This document shows positions 1-8,560 of a stretch of DNA of 64,000 bases, piece by piece (the stretch's first letter is position 1; each line of letters begins with the position of its first letter). The notes under the pieces were generated by a model. It did not search any database, was not told where the DNA came from, and saw nothing but the letters and a program-made list of their open reading frames with translations. The stretch spans positions 1-64,000 of the forward strand of contig WEDG01004886.1 in NCBI GenBank assembly GCA_017591395.1, written 5' to 3'. The stretch is from Schistocephalus solidus. Lineage: Eukaryota; Platyhelminthes; Cestoda; Diphyllobothriidea; Diphyllobothriidae. Both the position numbers and the translations under genes were made by a program.

Positions 1-107
1 AAAATATGTGTAGATAAGGAGGTATAGCTGAAGAAAGGGAGGCTGAGATGGAAATTTCAAAGCTATCAATCGTCTTTACATCATCAAAGGGATACATTTT
101 CGACCCG
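1..107. repeat. Left copy of a ~100-bp direct repeat
   Basis: This block, ending in ttttcgacccg, reappears in the same orientation at about 1281-1380, ending in atttacgacccg, with only scattered differences. The shared core includes gagatggaaatttcaaagc. The two copies bracket the satellite array and the PLE-terminus repeat. They could be a flanking duplication or part of a longer tandem period cut by the window edge. No coding potential is seen. Confidence 0.75.
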
Positions 108-126
108 CATAGAGAATGCTTGGCGA

Positions 127-198
127 CCCGCTGAGGAGCCGAACCCTCGTTGCTGCTTCACGCAGAAGCAGAAATTATCGGCGAAACACGTGTCTGGG
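127..198 (+). ncRNA. Candidate hammerhead ribozyme, satellite copy A1
   Basis: The core CTGAGGA (131-137) fits CUGANGA. Stem II pairs GCCGA (138-142) with TCGGC (178-182). The loop between them holds a second hairpin, CTGCTTC (153-159) with GAAGCAG (165-171). GAAA follows at 183-186. Stem III is the palindrome ACACGTGT (186-193), and C194 completes a GUC cleavage triplet. Stem I pairs CCCG (127-130) with TGGG (195-198), including one G-U pair. All invariant core positions are present. The nested hairpin in stem II is unusual for hammerheads. Self-cleavage is inferred, most likely as a dimer because stem III is palindromic. Confidence 0.7.
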
Positions 199-488
199 CT
201 TTTTAGCTGAGTACCTATGTCGGAAGAACGGTAAAATATCTGTGCCATATAAGATTCATACTACTTGTAGTACTACTTGTTTGTAGAATGGGCATTTCGT
301 GGTTATTCCACAGTGGTTGATTGTCGTTCGACCCAAATGTTCATTGAAAATTTCGGGTCTGACCCTAAAAATGTCATGTCCGAATCATCTGACTACCATG
401 TCCTGCACTTTAATAATTTCAGAAATTATTTCCTTGATTATTCTCTGGAGTCCATATACCAGAAAACCGCATAGCGAACGCTGGGGGA

Positions 489-561
489 CCCACTGAGGAG
501 CCGAAACCCCTCGTTGCTGCTTCACGCAGAAGCAGAATTATCGGCGAACCACGTGTCTGGG
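489..561 (+). ncRNA. Candidate hammerhead, satellite copy A2 (one core change)
   Basis: Same fold as A1: CTGAGGA 493-499, stem II GCCGA 500-504 with TCGGC 541-545, and stem I CCCA 489-492 with TGGG 558-561. The core reads GAAC instead of GAAA (546-549), which breaks the conserved A15.1-U16.1 pair at the base of stem III, so this copy is probably weak or dead. The nested loop hairpin is kept. Confidence 0.55.
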
Positions 562-843
562 CTTTTAGCTAGTACCTATGTCGGAAGAACGGTAAAATAT
601 CTGTGCCATATAAGATTCATTCTACTTGTAGTACTACTTGTTTGTAGAATGGGCATTTCGTGGTTATTCCACAGTGGTTGATTGTGTTCGACCGAAATGT
701 TCATTGAAATTTCGGGTCCGACCCTAAAATGTCCTGTCCGAATCATCTGACTCCATGTCCTGCTTTTAATAATTTCAGAAATTATTTCCTTGATTATTCT
801 CTGGAGTCCATATACCAGAAACCGCATAGCGAACGCTGGGGGA

Positions 844-915
844 CCCACTGAGGAGCCAAACCCCTCGTTGCTGCTTTACGCAGTAGCAGAAACATCGGCG
901 AAACACGTGTCTGAG
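844..915 (+). ncRNA. Candidate hammerhead, satellite copy A3
   Basis: CTGAGGA at 848-854, GAAA at 900-903, palindromic stem III ACACGTGT at 903-910 and C911 as the cleavage residue. Stem II is GCCAA (855-859) against TCGGC (895-899), with one A-C mismatch. Stem I is CCCA (844-847) against TGAG (912-915), also with one mismatch. The nested hairpin is shortened by mismatches. It is a decayed version of A1. Confidence 0.5.
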
Positions 916-959
916 CTTTAAGCTAGTACCTATGTCGGAAGAACGGTTTAATATCTCTG

Positions 960-977
960 CTATATATATATATATAT
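960..977. repeat. (TA)n tract at the satellite/PLE-terminus junction
   Basis: A short alternating TA run lies exactly between the last satellite unit and the repeat that begins ggtggacgcgtgaac. Confidence 0.9.
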
Positions 978-1140
978 GGTGGACGCGTGAACTTTGACTA
1001 ATTCAAGACCACCAGGAGCAGCAAGCTTTTTACTCTGATGATGGAAGCGAGAAGGCTTTCGAAACATCAGTACAAATTCAGTTTTGGTCCATGAACTAGC
1101 CCCCTCTTCTTCTTCGTCTTCTTCAGGAGATAATGAACGC
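978..1140 (+). repeat. PLE-terminus repeat, copy 1
   Basis: The segment runs from ggtggacgcgtgaactttga through gaccaccaggagcagcaagc to a pyrimidine-rich cttcttcttcgtcttcttc stretch, and is bounded by (TA)n on both sides. Copies occur at 39655-39862 (minus) and 40735-40893 (plus), where they flank a PLE endonuclease pseudogene in inverted orientation. I therefore read this block as a solo PLE terminal repeat (pLTR). It contains a hammerhead-like motif at 1027-1076. The serine-rich and IYIY-type frames here are artefacts of the low-complexity DNA. Confidence 0.65.
1027..1076 (+). ncRNA. Candidate hammerhead ribozyme in PLE-terminus repeat
   Basis: CTGATGA (1035-1041) is followed by one extra T. 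Stem II is GGAAGC (1043-1048) with GCTTTC (1055-1060), six pairs including one G-U, around loop GAGAAG. GAAA lies at 1061-1064, with cleavage expected after C1068. Stem I pairs TACT (1031-1034) with AGTA (1069-1072), then after one mismatch TTT (1027-1029) with AAA (1074-1076). Stem III would be ACAT in dimeric form; this copy has lost the perfect ACGT palindrome seen in the 40.8-kb copy. Hammerheads in PLE terminal repeats are an established association. Confidence 0.65.
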
Positions 1141-1141
1141 G

Positions 1142-1142
<1 letters not shown>

Positions 1143-1173
<31 letters not shown>

Positions 1174-1175
1174 AC
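1143..1175. repeat. (TA)n tract
   Basis: An alternating TA run, interrupted once by tt, follows the PLE-terminus repeat. Confidence 0.9.
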
Positions 1176-1280
1176 CATGACGGAACATACCGTCGATCTA
1201 GGTTTCGGGCGTGTACATAACGTCGTGCCTCGTGGTCCGATCAAGAAACTTCTAAGCGCTCGCCAAATGACTAGAAATTA

Positions 1281-1380
1281 GTGTACATAAGGAGGTACTG
1301 AGAAGAAAAGGGACGACTGAGATGGAAATTTCAAAGCTATCAATCGTCTTACATCATCAAAAGGATATATTTACGACCCG
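1281..1380. repeat. Right copy of the ~100-bp direct repeat
   Basis: It matches 1-107 in the same orientation, including taaggaggta near its start and acgacccg at its end. After this point the two copies diverge. Confidence 0.75.
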
Positions 1381-3299
1381 GTTATTGTTATCGTATTGAA
1401 ATTGCCTTGAGAGCATAATTATCTGCTCCAGTGTTTAATCTAAACTATTACGTAATACTCTGACGAGTGTTTCGCCGTATAACTGAACAGTGATATGCCC
1501 CTCAGGTTCTAGTAGATTTGCCAGTTGCTTCTATAGTTACAGTAATAGAAAATAATCAAGTTCTTTAAGTTTTTGTGTATTTGGTTGTTTATCCGTATCA
1601 TCTAAGAAAGAGAGTCGAGCTCTTACATGGCAACCCTTGTTTAGGAAAAAAAGATTTTGTATACGTCATTTTCATTCGGTTTTAGTTAAGCCAGTAGGGA
1701 GGTTTACGTAAGGGAATGGTAGTGATATCCAATTAAGATAAAAGTAAAAATTGAGATTATTGGCCATTTATTCGTACGATGGACGGATCTACCGAATTCC
1801 CTTTGAAATATAATTAAATTGCGGGCTAATACTGTTAATATTCAAGGGCATAAATGCGATTTTAGTCCGAAAAGTGCCTTTTGATTAGTGAACAGTTTCA
1901 CTCTCTGTCTTTGAAGTTTTTACAATGTCATTTGATTTTCAATGAAGAAACAAATATATGTTGTATTTTCACAGTGTTTCCCATCACGAATTGAAATCTT
2001 AACGGGAACGTTACTTTGGGCACGCTTTCTGATTCAAATTTTAAATAGAGGATTTTAGCATATTTGAATAATTCATTTGAGTCACTTGCAAAAAATCTCG
2101 CCTGCCTATTTTAATGATTGGGAAGCATCCACGCTGCAGTTTTAAATCCTAAACCATTCTTAGGCCGTATTGTCTGTTCCTACGCCGGCATTTAGTTTTT
2201 CCGTTTGCAGTACTGTCAATCTGAATGTGTGCAAGTGATCGCGAAATATCTTTTTCACGTCATTGAGTTCTGTCAGCACGAGAGCTTACTCGCTGAGTAT
2301 GACGGCTGATTCGTCCCATCCCAATTGATGTGCTTTTTATCCTCAGACGATCTTCTGTATCCTGTGCTCAGCATGGTAGCCGCCTAACAATGGCTTTTTT
2401 GCGTCTTCTGCCACTCCGCTCCATTCAGATACCATTCCTTGCGGAATCAGGGCCACTGGTAGTGCACCATTTCCCGGACGGAGCGGAATGTCCCTCTTTC
2501 TAACCAGTTACTCAGCGGGTTTTAAAAGTTTGAGGGAATACTGCAGCCTGCAATTCCGGGCAAGTTCACTTTGCAAGCTTCTGCCGAGGCACGTGGCGTG
2601 CAAAAGTGCAGTTGGTGTTTCTGGTAGTGGGTCGAGAGCGGTTTCGGCGTTCCTCATGCACGGTCTGCTTGCAGGCGGCAGGAATATCCGAAAAGCATTT
2701 AAACAATGCAGCTTACTGCCCACCTCTGCGATGGATAAATCTGCACTGGCTGTGTATTTATCCCAGGCAATTGTTTAATTCCAATTTTGGCCACGACTTT
2801 GTTTGGCGTGGAGATACTTCACCTTAATCCACCTGCGTGAAAGCTGACTGACTAAAAGCCCATTCTACTCCTTGAACCTGTTAAACTAGTAACCTTAATG
2901 TGAATATGTTTGAGCCACCCCCATGACATAAAATCTGGTGATTAACAACTTTTTAATTCTAGCAATCTGTTTCCATTTGTATGCATGCTTTCAGCGCTAA
3001 TCCATTCACGGCAAATATTACTGTGAAAGTGTGTATAAATACACAAAAACACACATTAGGGCTATGTATGCGTTTTTTGCATTACGGAGAAGCGATATTT
3101 CCGTTGAGAACGCAATTTCCATTATTACTGCTGGTGACAAGACTAATAGGTACTGGCAGGTTCGGGGCGATTTCAATTTCCCTTTCAGTCGTCAGCAGAT
3201 TTGTGTATTTCCAATTCCCCTCTTCGTGACATCCACTTGCCTAAACGATTGACCAGAGGAAACTGCTGATGCAAATGAAAATGCGAGTCCAAGGAATTA
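1381..3299. other. No recognisable gene
   Basis: The stretch 2400-2830 is richer in G and C and has short open frames on both strands (up to 96 codons, 2488-2778 plus), but none resembles a known domain and the two strands are equally open. A short run near 2057-2103 (tttgaataattcatttgagt) resembles the tail of SINE family 2 and may be a scrap of it. Confidence 0.5.
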
Positions 3300-3343
3300 A
3301 TTGAGAATAATTAAATGCAATCGTTGGGACAAGAGCTTTATTA

Positions 3344-3385
3344 GCCTGACATTTCGGATTCCAACTCGAACATGTCATCAGAGAC
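3344..3385 (-). ncRNA. Hammerhead-like motif at 3' side of PLE P1
   Basis: On the minus strand CTGATGA (3381-3375) is followed by a 19-nt stem-loop region and then GAAATGTC (3355-3348). Stem I pairs GTCT (3385-3382) with AGGC (3347-3344), four pairs with one wobble. Stem III ATGT is near-palindromic. Stem II is weak: only GTTC/GAAT pairs, and unpaired bases separate it from the core. It lies about 300 bp downstream of the P1 endonuclease and is followed by AATAAAG, which fits a PLE terminal repeat. It may be decayed. Confidence 0.45.
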
Positions 3386-3680
3386 AGTATCAGATTTAGG
3401 TAGTTCGTACGGGAAGAAGGTTGCACTATTGATAGGATGAAGGCACTATGCTTCGGCGTGCCAACGCAATTATCGCCTCCCTCTTTACCGATGACGACTG
3501 CGGTCTGGTGCGTTAATTATTTAATGACCTGCATTCAGGTCGTTACAAACTGAAATTTCATCACACGTCTTGGAGGGTGGCGTGATAATTGCTCAGCCAT
3601 CTGGCTCACCAGTACAACCGTTGAAAAATACATTCACCTGAGCGCTCCACGAGTAGCCGATTGGTCGGCCAAACTGATTC

Positions 3681-4121
3681 TCAACCGCGAATATGCATTG
3701 GGTAGGTCATTGCACTTGTTGATAGACTGGAGCCTGCATACAACGATTCAATCAACTCGTGACTCACGTGATTAGCACCTCCTGCGAAAATTTCAGCTTC
3801 ATTGAACTTGAATTTATAGTCATTTCTCGCCGAAACAGCCGGGACTTGAGAATAAATGTCATTTCGCCGCACTGCTGCCGCCGCTTCGGCAATTCGCCTC
3901 TGAGGCAGTCTTCCGGTTTCTCCGACATAGCTGCTTTGCCCTAAAATGCCCCAGATCAGAAAAATCACTCCAGGTATTTCTTGCCGCAGCAGTGGGTCCT
4001 TTGGTATCATTAACTGACGCCGAACCGTGGCGTCCGGTCTGTGTGCGACCACACCCCAAGTGGCACGAGAACGTGGCTGACGACTTCCGATACGTTTTTG
4101 ACGTATGGAATCGCACGCCAA
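3681..4121 (-). pseudogene. PLE P1 GIY-YIG endonuclease remnant
   Basis: The open frame of 146 codons carries the PLE linker (VVAHRPDATVRRQLM, then PKDPLL) followed by the GIY-YIG nuclease domain. GVIFLI and SSYVGETGRL correspond to the GIY and YIG strands. The helix with RIAEAAAAVRRND supplies the expected arginine, and HELIESLYAG carries the expected catalytic glutamate. This domain nicks DNA at the target during PLE retrotransposition. The cysteines usually found between the two strands in PLE endonucleases are replaced by GILGQSS. The reverse transcriptase remnant lies upstream on the same strand but is out of frame with it. Element identity is sure; activity is very unlikely. Confidence 0.85.
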
Positions 4122-4389
4122 TATTTAGGTTTAGTTCGATTTTGTCGTTCGTGTCACCTGCGCTTGCACCGGTTGACTAAGTTGCGTTGGAAGCCATTTT
4201 CTCGAAACTCCAGTTCAAGTTATTGTTATGCGGCAACCTTGTCTTCTGGTGTATCTGAATACTCCGATAAAGCATCCATACGCAACTGCATGTGTGGCTG
4301 ATGGGGTGGTTGCTATTGAAGTGCAGTACAATGCATCGTATTTGTTGCTTTCCTGAACACTTTGGTTTTTAGGCCACCACAATATTTGT

Positions 4390-4930
4390 GCAGACGTCGT
4401 TTATTGTATATCCGGGAAGGCACTTGCGATACGTTCTTTGAACGTGAGCACATGATCCCGTTCGATGACTACGAAGTTGTCATTCACAAACTGAACCCAG
4501 AATTTCGGTCTGTGGTGCTGGAAGATCGGTGAATCCATCCATTGTAGGACCCCCTCGGCTATCAGTTTGGAGATCGGCAAACCCTCTGGTGTCCCCTTTA
4601 CCTGCTTGTAGATTGTTCCGTTCAGCGTGGAGTACGCCTGAGACAGAACCTCGTCAGCTGAAGAACTTGGGCATCTCCGAGGTGATCCTCGGATTCATCC
4701 TATTTGCTTCTCAGGATTAGTTTAACGGTCTCGACTGCCAGGTTCTGCGGTCGCTTGGCAGGAGGCTTACCCATTTAAGGTTCTCAAAGAATTTTGTTGA
4801 GGAGATGACTGTGGTGTCCGAATCCGCGGTCAGTAATTTGAGGCGCCTAAACAGCCACTTTGCCACTCCGTACTTTGGAGTGCCATACGATGGGTTCATC
4901 AAGCGCACTCTTCTTTACATAAACGTTCAG
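4390..4930 (-). pseudogene. PLE P1 reverse transcriptase fragment
   Basis: Two frames show PLE reverse transcriptase. The upstream piece (4717-4908) contains GTPKYGVAKWLFRRLKLLT and a KWVSLLPS segment, typical of the fingers/palm. The downstream piece (about 4600-4400) contains KGTPEGLPISKLIAEGVLQ, followed by the catalytic box, which here reads FVND (4479-4490) in place of YVDD. A frame change separates the pieces, and the N-terminal third is missing above 4930. RT polymerises DNA from a nicked target and the element RNA; loss of the first catalytic aspartate plus the frame break makes this copy inactive. The linker sequence shows it belongs to the same PLE family as the 40-kb copy. Confidence 0.82.
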
Positions 4931-5253
4931 GAAGTAGGCAAAAACAATCACAAAATGCCTCAGCCAGATGACTGCGTATATTATTCGACAAAATTAGTAT
5001 TCTTTGCTACATCTGGTGTCTGCTTGCACCCATACACTAGGCAACCCACATTACGTTACTGGTTAGGCATTCCGCACTTCTGATGAACGTTCAAAGTTAA
5101 CATGCTTGAAAAAACATGTGCGTGTGAGTCGGTAAGGAAAGGAAATGGTTTTTTATTCACCGCAGTCATGGCTTTATGTGTCTGAGCATTTGATCTCTTG
5201 CTGGAGTCCATCAACGGCAACAAAAAACGACCAACAGTTATAGGGGGCAGCGG

Positions 5254-5622
5254 TCAATCCGACATTAGTGTCAACAGTCCGGCTCGGTATGCCGGCGCCA
5301 GATCGATTAATCGATTGACTGAGTTCTCATCGGAGGCCCAGGCTTTAATCAATTCTCGGCTTGTCTTGCTTCTGACGTTTGTGATTATCTTCGTGGCTGC
5401 AAAGTTAAACCCGTAATCCGTTTCGTAGGTGTGGGCAGCCACTTGCGATAAGCCATCACCCTGTCTCACAGCCCGCTTATGCTCGCGTATGCGCAATCCA
5501 AGCATACGTCCAGTTCGCCCTGTATAGTTAAGGGAACAGTTTCGGCACCGGAAGCGGTACACTTCCCTCGACTCCTCATTAGGATTTGATGTAACCTTGA
5601 TTTTCATGACATTGTTGCGCAT
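5254..5622 (-). pseudogene. PLE P2 GIY-YIG endonuclease, uninterrupted but Glu lost
   Basis: This is the best preserved GIY-YIG domain here: 122 codons without a stop. EVYRFRCRNC (GIY strand with the CxxC pair) is followed by NYTGRTGRML (YIG strand), LRIREHKRAVRQGD (helix with the conserved Arg), SQVAAHTYETDYGFNF and SRELIKAWASDENSVNRLI. In the window's other copies the residue after the Leu/Ile pair is Glu (LIES, VLES, FLEV), the metal-binding glutamate of the family; here it is Lys. No reverse transcriptase is detectable directly upstream, so this is a 5'-truncated copy. It sits about 0.3 kb beyond the RT end of P1 on the same strand, as a separate insertion. Confidence 0.85.
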
Positions 5623-7984
5623 GTTAGCTCATTGTAGCTCATACGAATAAAGCCATGATTCTGGCAATCAAACAATCAAACATTTTCTTTACATATATAT
5701 AAACATTTGAAATGCGAAAATTTACCTCTCTATATGTGTTAAACTCTGACCACGGTCTACGCTGGGACAGAACGCGGGCAGGACCGGCTCACTGTACGAA
5801 TTTGTTGAACTGCGCTGAATCTGCGTATGTTCTTGAATGTGGTGCGTGTGTGAGAGAGGAGATGACGAGTCAATACTAATGGTTCATACCCGTGGTACAT
5901 CAGTATATAACCTACTACTATAAATTTTAAAATGCCGAAATTGAAAACACACTTGTACAAGGTTCATATGCGAAAGAAAAAGGCGAGAGTTAACACACAA
6001 AACGGGGGATAAATAAAACGAAGGCCCGGGGAGTACCTAGGCAACTTCATATGGACCACATAAACAAGCGTTTTCCGCCGGTTGAGTTTCCGCCGCTGTA
6101 AGAAGGCTGCTTTTTGACAGTACAAGAGTCGAGTTGGTCATCCTCGAACCAGTACTCGAAAAGTTGTTTTGTTGATCCCTAATGACCAATATCCAGGAGG
6201 AGTTTATTTTCCTGTTTTAAAAGCCATATAGGCAAATTCTGTGCTGCCCTGGCTACGAATTGTCTCTGCATTTACCCAAGCTCTTGCGTCAGCCGGTATA
6301 GGTAAAGCCATAAACACAGTTTGTGGTGGCGTGCGACAGCAAGAAATAATTTTTCCCTCTGATTGAAATAGCTTTAGAAGAATAGCATTCTACTTTCTTC
6401 GGGTGATGCAGCCTGACCGTCGTTTGATGGTTCTTCAAAGGTTAAGAGCTTTAAGGGTAAGCATTCAATAACGGACAATTTTGGAACTGACAGCTCGGTC
6501 AAGTTTGACCGTCATTCATTTTAAGAGAGTATTTACCAGTTTTCATTTCCGTTCCAGTTATAAGAAGTACATAAAATATTAATATAAGGCCTTTCACGTG
6601 TTCCTGTGGAAACTGATCGCCTAATTTTTCTCTAAACATGACATTGTCCAGGAAGGTAATGTTTTTGTACTGCTCCTTTTAATTTATGAGTGTAATCTTC
6701 AGGTGAATACTTTTCATCAAAATAATAAGGTTTTTGGCTTCTTTTTCGTTATGAACCTTTGTGAATATATCACACACATAGCTTCGATGTAATCTTGTCA
6801 CGTTAGCTTTCGGTGACATCTTCTAGGTTAAGCATAAAAAACTTCAGCTGCTGTGCATCTATTTTTTGCGGAGCTTCGACTTTTTATTTACTTTTTATTC
6901 GTTATCTGCATAATTACGTCCATATTTCATCGCCAAATGTGTCTAATGCCCTGACTTTTACTGTCTACGTCCGTTTTAACTTAATAACGAAAAATGTATA
7001 TCAAATTTGAAATTATAACGAAGTGAAATCTCTCATGCTTTTGACTGTGGTCCACTGACGGCATAAGTAGGTGCTCATGAGAGTATTTTGTAATTCGTTA
7101 TGGATTGACTGTTAGCCCACGAAGACTCCTTCGCTACATGGATTTCATGACTCTTTCACGAACCTGAAATCGGAATCATCCTCAAGTAAGTCTTCTATAA
7201 GCAGGAGGTTTCAACTCATACGTGTAGCTCGTGCAAAAGGCTGTGGCGAAATAAAGGCCATTTTATCATGCAAATATATTTTCTCTTAACATCGGAGCAA
7301 AGTTGACGAGGGTTGAGCGAGTGCGGTAGATGCTGTACACGTTCAAATACTGCGACCGTTGTGGTGCGAAACGCTTAAGCTGTTGTTTGCTTCTGTATCC
7401 GAGGACTCCTTGTGTTGTTCTATATCAAAAAGAGTCTGCGGCCCACAGAAACATCGGTTATTTGGCTTGGACATTGACATGTTTGGATGTTAATGTGTGT
7501 TGTTCAGTAAGCTGCTTGCGCAGTCCACATAGCGAACAAAGCTGAGTGGGTTGCGATCAAACACCTTTAATCGGATAATTGGATTGAAGGCATAAAATAT
7601 AAATTTCTAGCAGGAACTACATGTGTGACCTTTTTTAAGCCCAATCGTTGCAAAGGCAGTGAACTATAGTCAACGTTTCAATTTCAGCAAGGTGACAGAT
7701 CTCGATGTCTGGTGCAAATGGACCGCAGAATATAATGTGATGATTAAAAGCGATACATAATTGATGCCTGACTGCATATCCTCAACTAAAAGGATGTTTT
7801 TTTCTTAAAATACAGCCAGGCGTTCAGTAGGCAGTGTGGTTGTTTTTATGAGCAAAACGTTTAGGGCAAATTACCTTGATGTTTGAATGTTGGTTTTCGT
7901 AACCAACTGAAAAGATCTAGCATACAGGCTATATGGATGATGTATATATATTTCAAAGCAAACTAATTCTTCGGGAAACGATGA
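5623..7984. other. No recognisable gene
   Basis: AT-rich with scattered stops in all frames; the largest open frames are 65-71 codons and look random. A short (TA) run lies near 5692-5701. I see no repeat unit, RNA gene or splice-bounded exon that I would defend. Confidence 0.5.
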
Positions 7985-8440
7985 CAAACTTTATTACGTA
8001 AATTGTTGACGCTGGTTCCCAAGGTCGTGGTCAAAATTGTGTTAAAGGTGCAAAACAGTTCAAATTAAAAGTGTGCTGGAAATAGCGATATCGCTGAGTC
8101 TGTTCTACCAATAGCTGTGACTGTGGGTGGGTATCTCATCCAGATTGGCTACCACCATTTCATTTTTCTTTGAGATTGTTGTATACGAAATCCAATGCGA
8201 TGTACCGATTAATGCACGCGTAATCTAGACGAAAAGAATTCAAAAATCCCAGGCAGAAGCCAACAAGGCAGGTTTCGTCCCAGGCTTTGTGCCCAGGTTT
8301 TAGTGTATGCATGGCAACTTGAGACAAGTGGTCTCACCTCTTAACGGCCAACTGGTGTTAGTGTAGTTTCTAGAGGCCGATACTCCTGTTCGGTCAAAAT
8401 TAACTGCATTAAAACTGTGTTTCGTACGTCTGCGTTTGAC
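7985..8440 (-). pseudogene. PLE P3 eroded endonuclease 3' end (family A)
   Basis: Minus-strand translation in shifting frames gives FDRTGVSASRNYTNT, a LVSSCHAYTKTWAQ segment and RYPPTVTAIGRTDSAISL. These line up in order with the pieces at 43.9-44.3 kb (SKTGKSASTCLHEHH; VVMHILETGHTFAC) and 47.6-48.0 kb (RYPPTMTAIGLADSVISL). It is the C-terminal half of a GIY-YIG domain plus the PLE 3' tail, ending near a cgtaataaag segment at about 7990-8000. Several frameshifts and stops are present. The frame may extend upstream to about 8542, but that part is not alignable by eye. Confidence 0.7.
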
Positions 8441-8540
8441 GATGACCCCGGGAACCAGTATTAAATTTTTACACAATACATTTGCCTTCCCAACGAAAGT
8501 ATTCCGACCCAAATAATATTTTTTGGGATGCCTGCCTTTC

Positions 8541-8560
8541 AAGATATATATATATATATT
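8541..8560. repeat. (TA)n tract
   Basis: A short alternating TA run just beyond the 5' side of PLE remnant P3. Confidence 0.85.

Larger units (their letters stand above)
108..957 (+). repeat. Satellite array A, ~355-bp unit, about 2.4 copies
   Basis: Three successive blocks share the same order of landmarks: a gaggagcc core, an acgtgtctg segment, a cctatgtcggaagaacgg segment, a palindrome (for example 412-430, AATAATTTC-A-GAAATTATT) and a ctggagtccatataccaga segment. The cores start at 131, 493 and 848, giving periods of 362 and 355 bp. The array ends in a (TA)n tract near 960. The same unit occurs inverted at 36.86-37.59 kb and as a scrap near 41.8 kb. Each unit contains a hammerhead-like motif, listed separately. 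Open frames here are fortuitous and not shared between units. Confidence 0.9.

Noticed and set aside
20..95. Minus-strand TTGATGA...GAAA in the ~100-bp direct repeat as a fourth hammerhead
   Set aside because: The core begins with T instead of C, only three stem-II pairs form, and no stem I is evident. It may be a distant relic but cannot be supported.
576..848. 90-codon minus frame in the satellite
   Set aside because: It is not kept open in the other satellite units, which differ by indels; coding function is not supported.
108..957. CRISPR array
   Set aside because: The units are long (~355 bp) and wholly repetitive, without a short repeat/unique spacer pattern, in eukaryotic DNA.
5082..5120. 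CTGATGA followed by GAAA as a hammerhead
   Set aside because: No stem II or stem I pairing can be drawn; likewise for CTGATGA at about 29400, 49788, 57108 and 62517.
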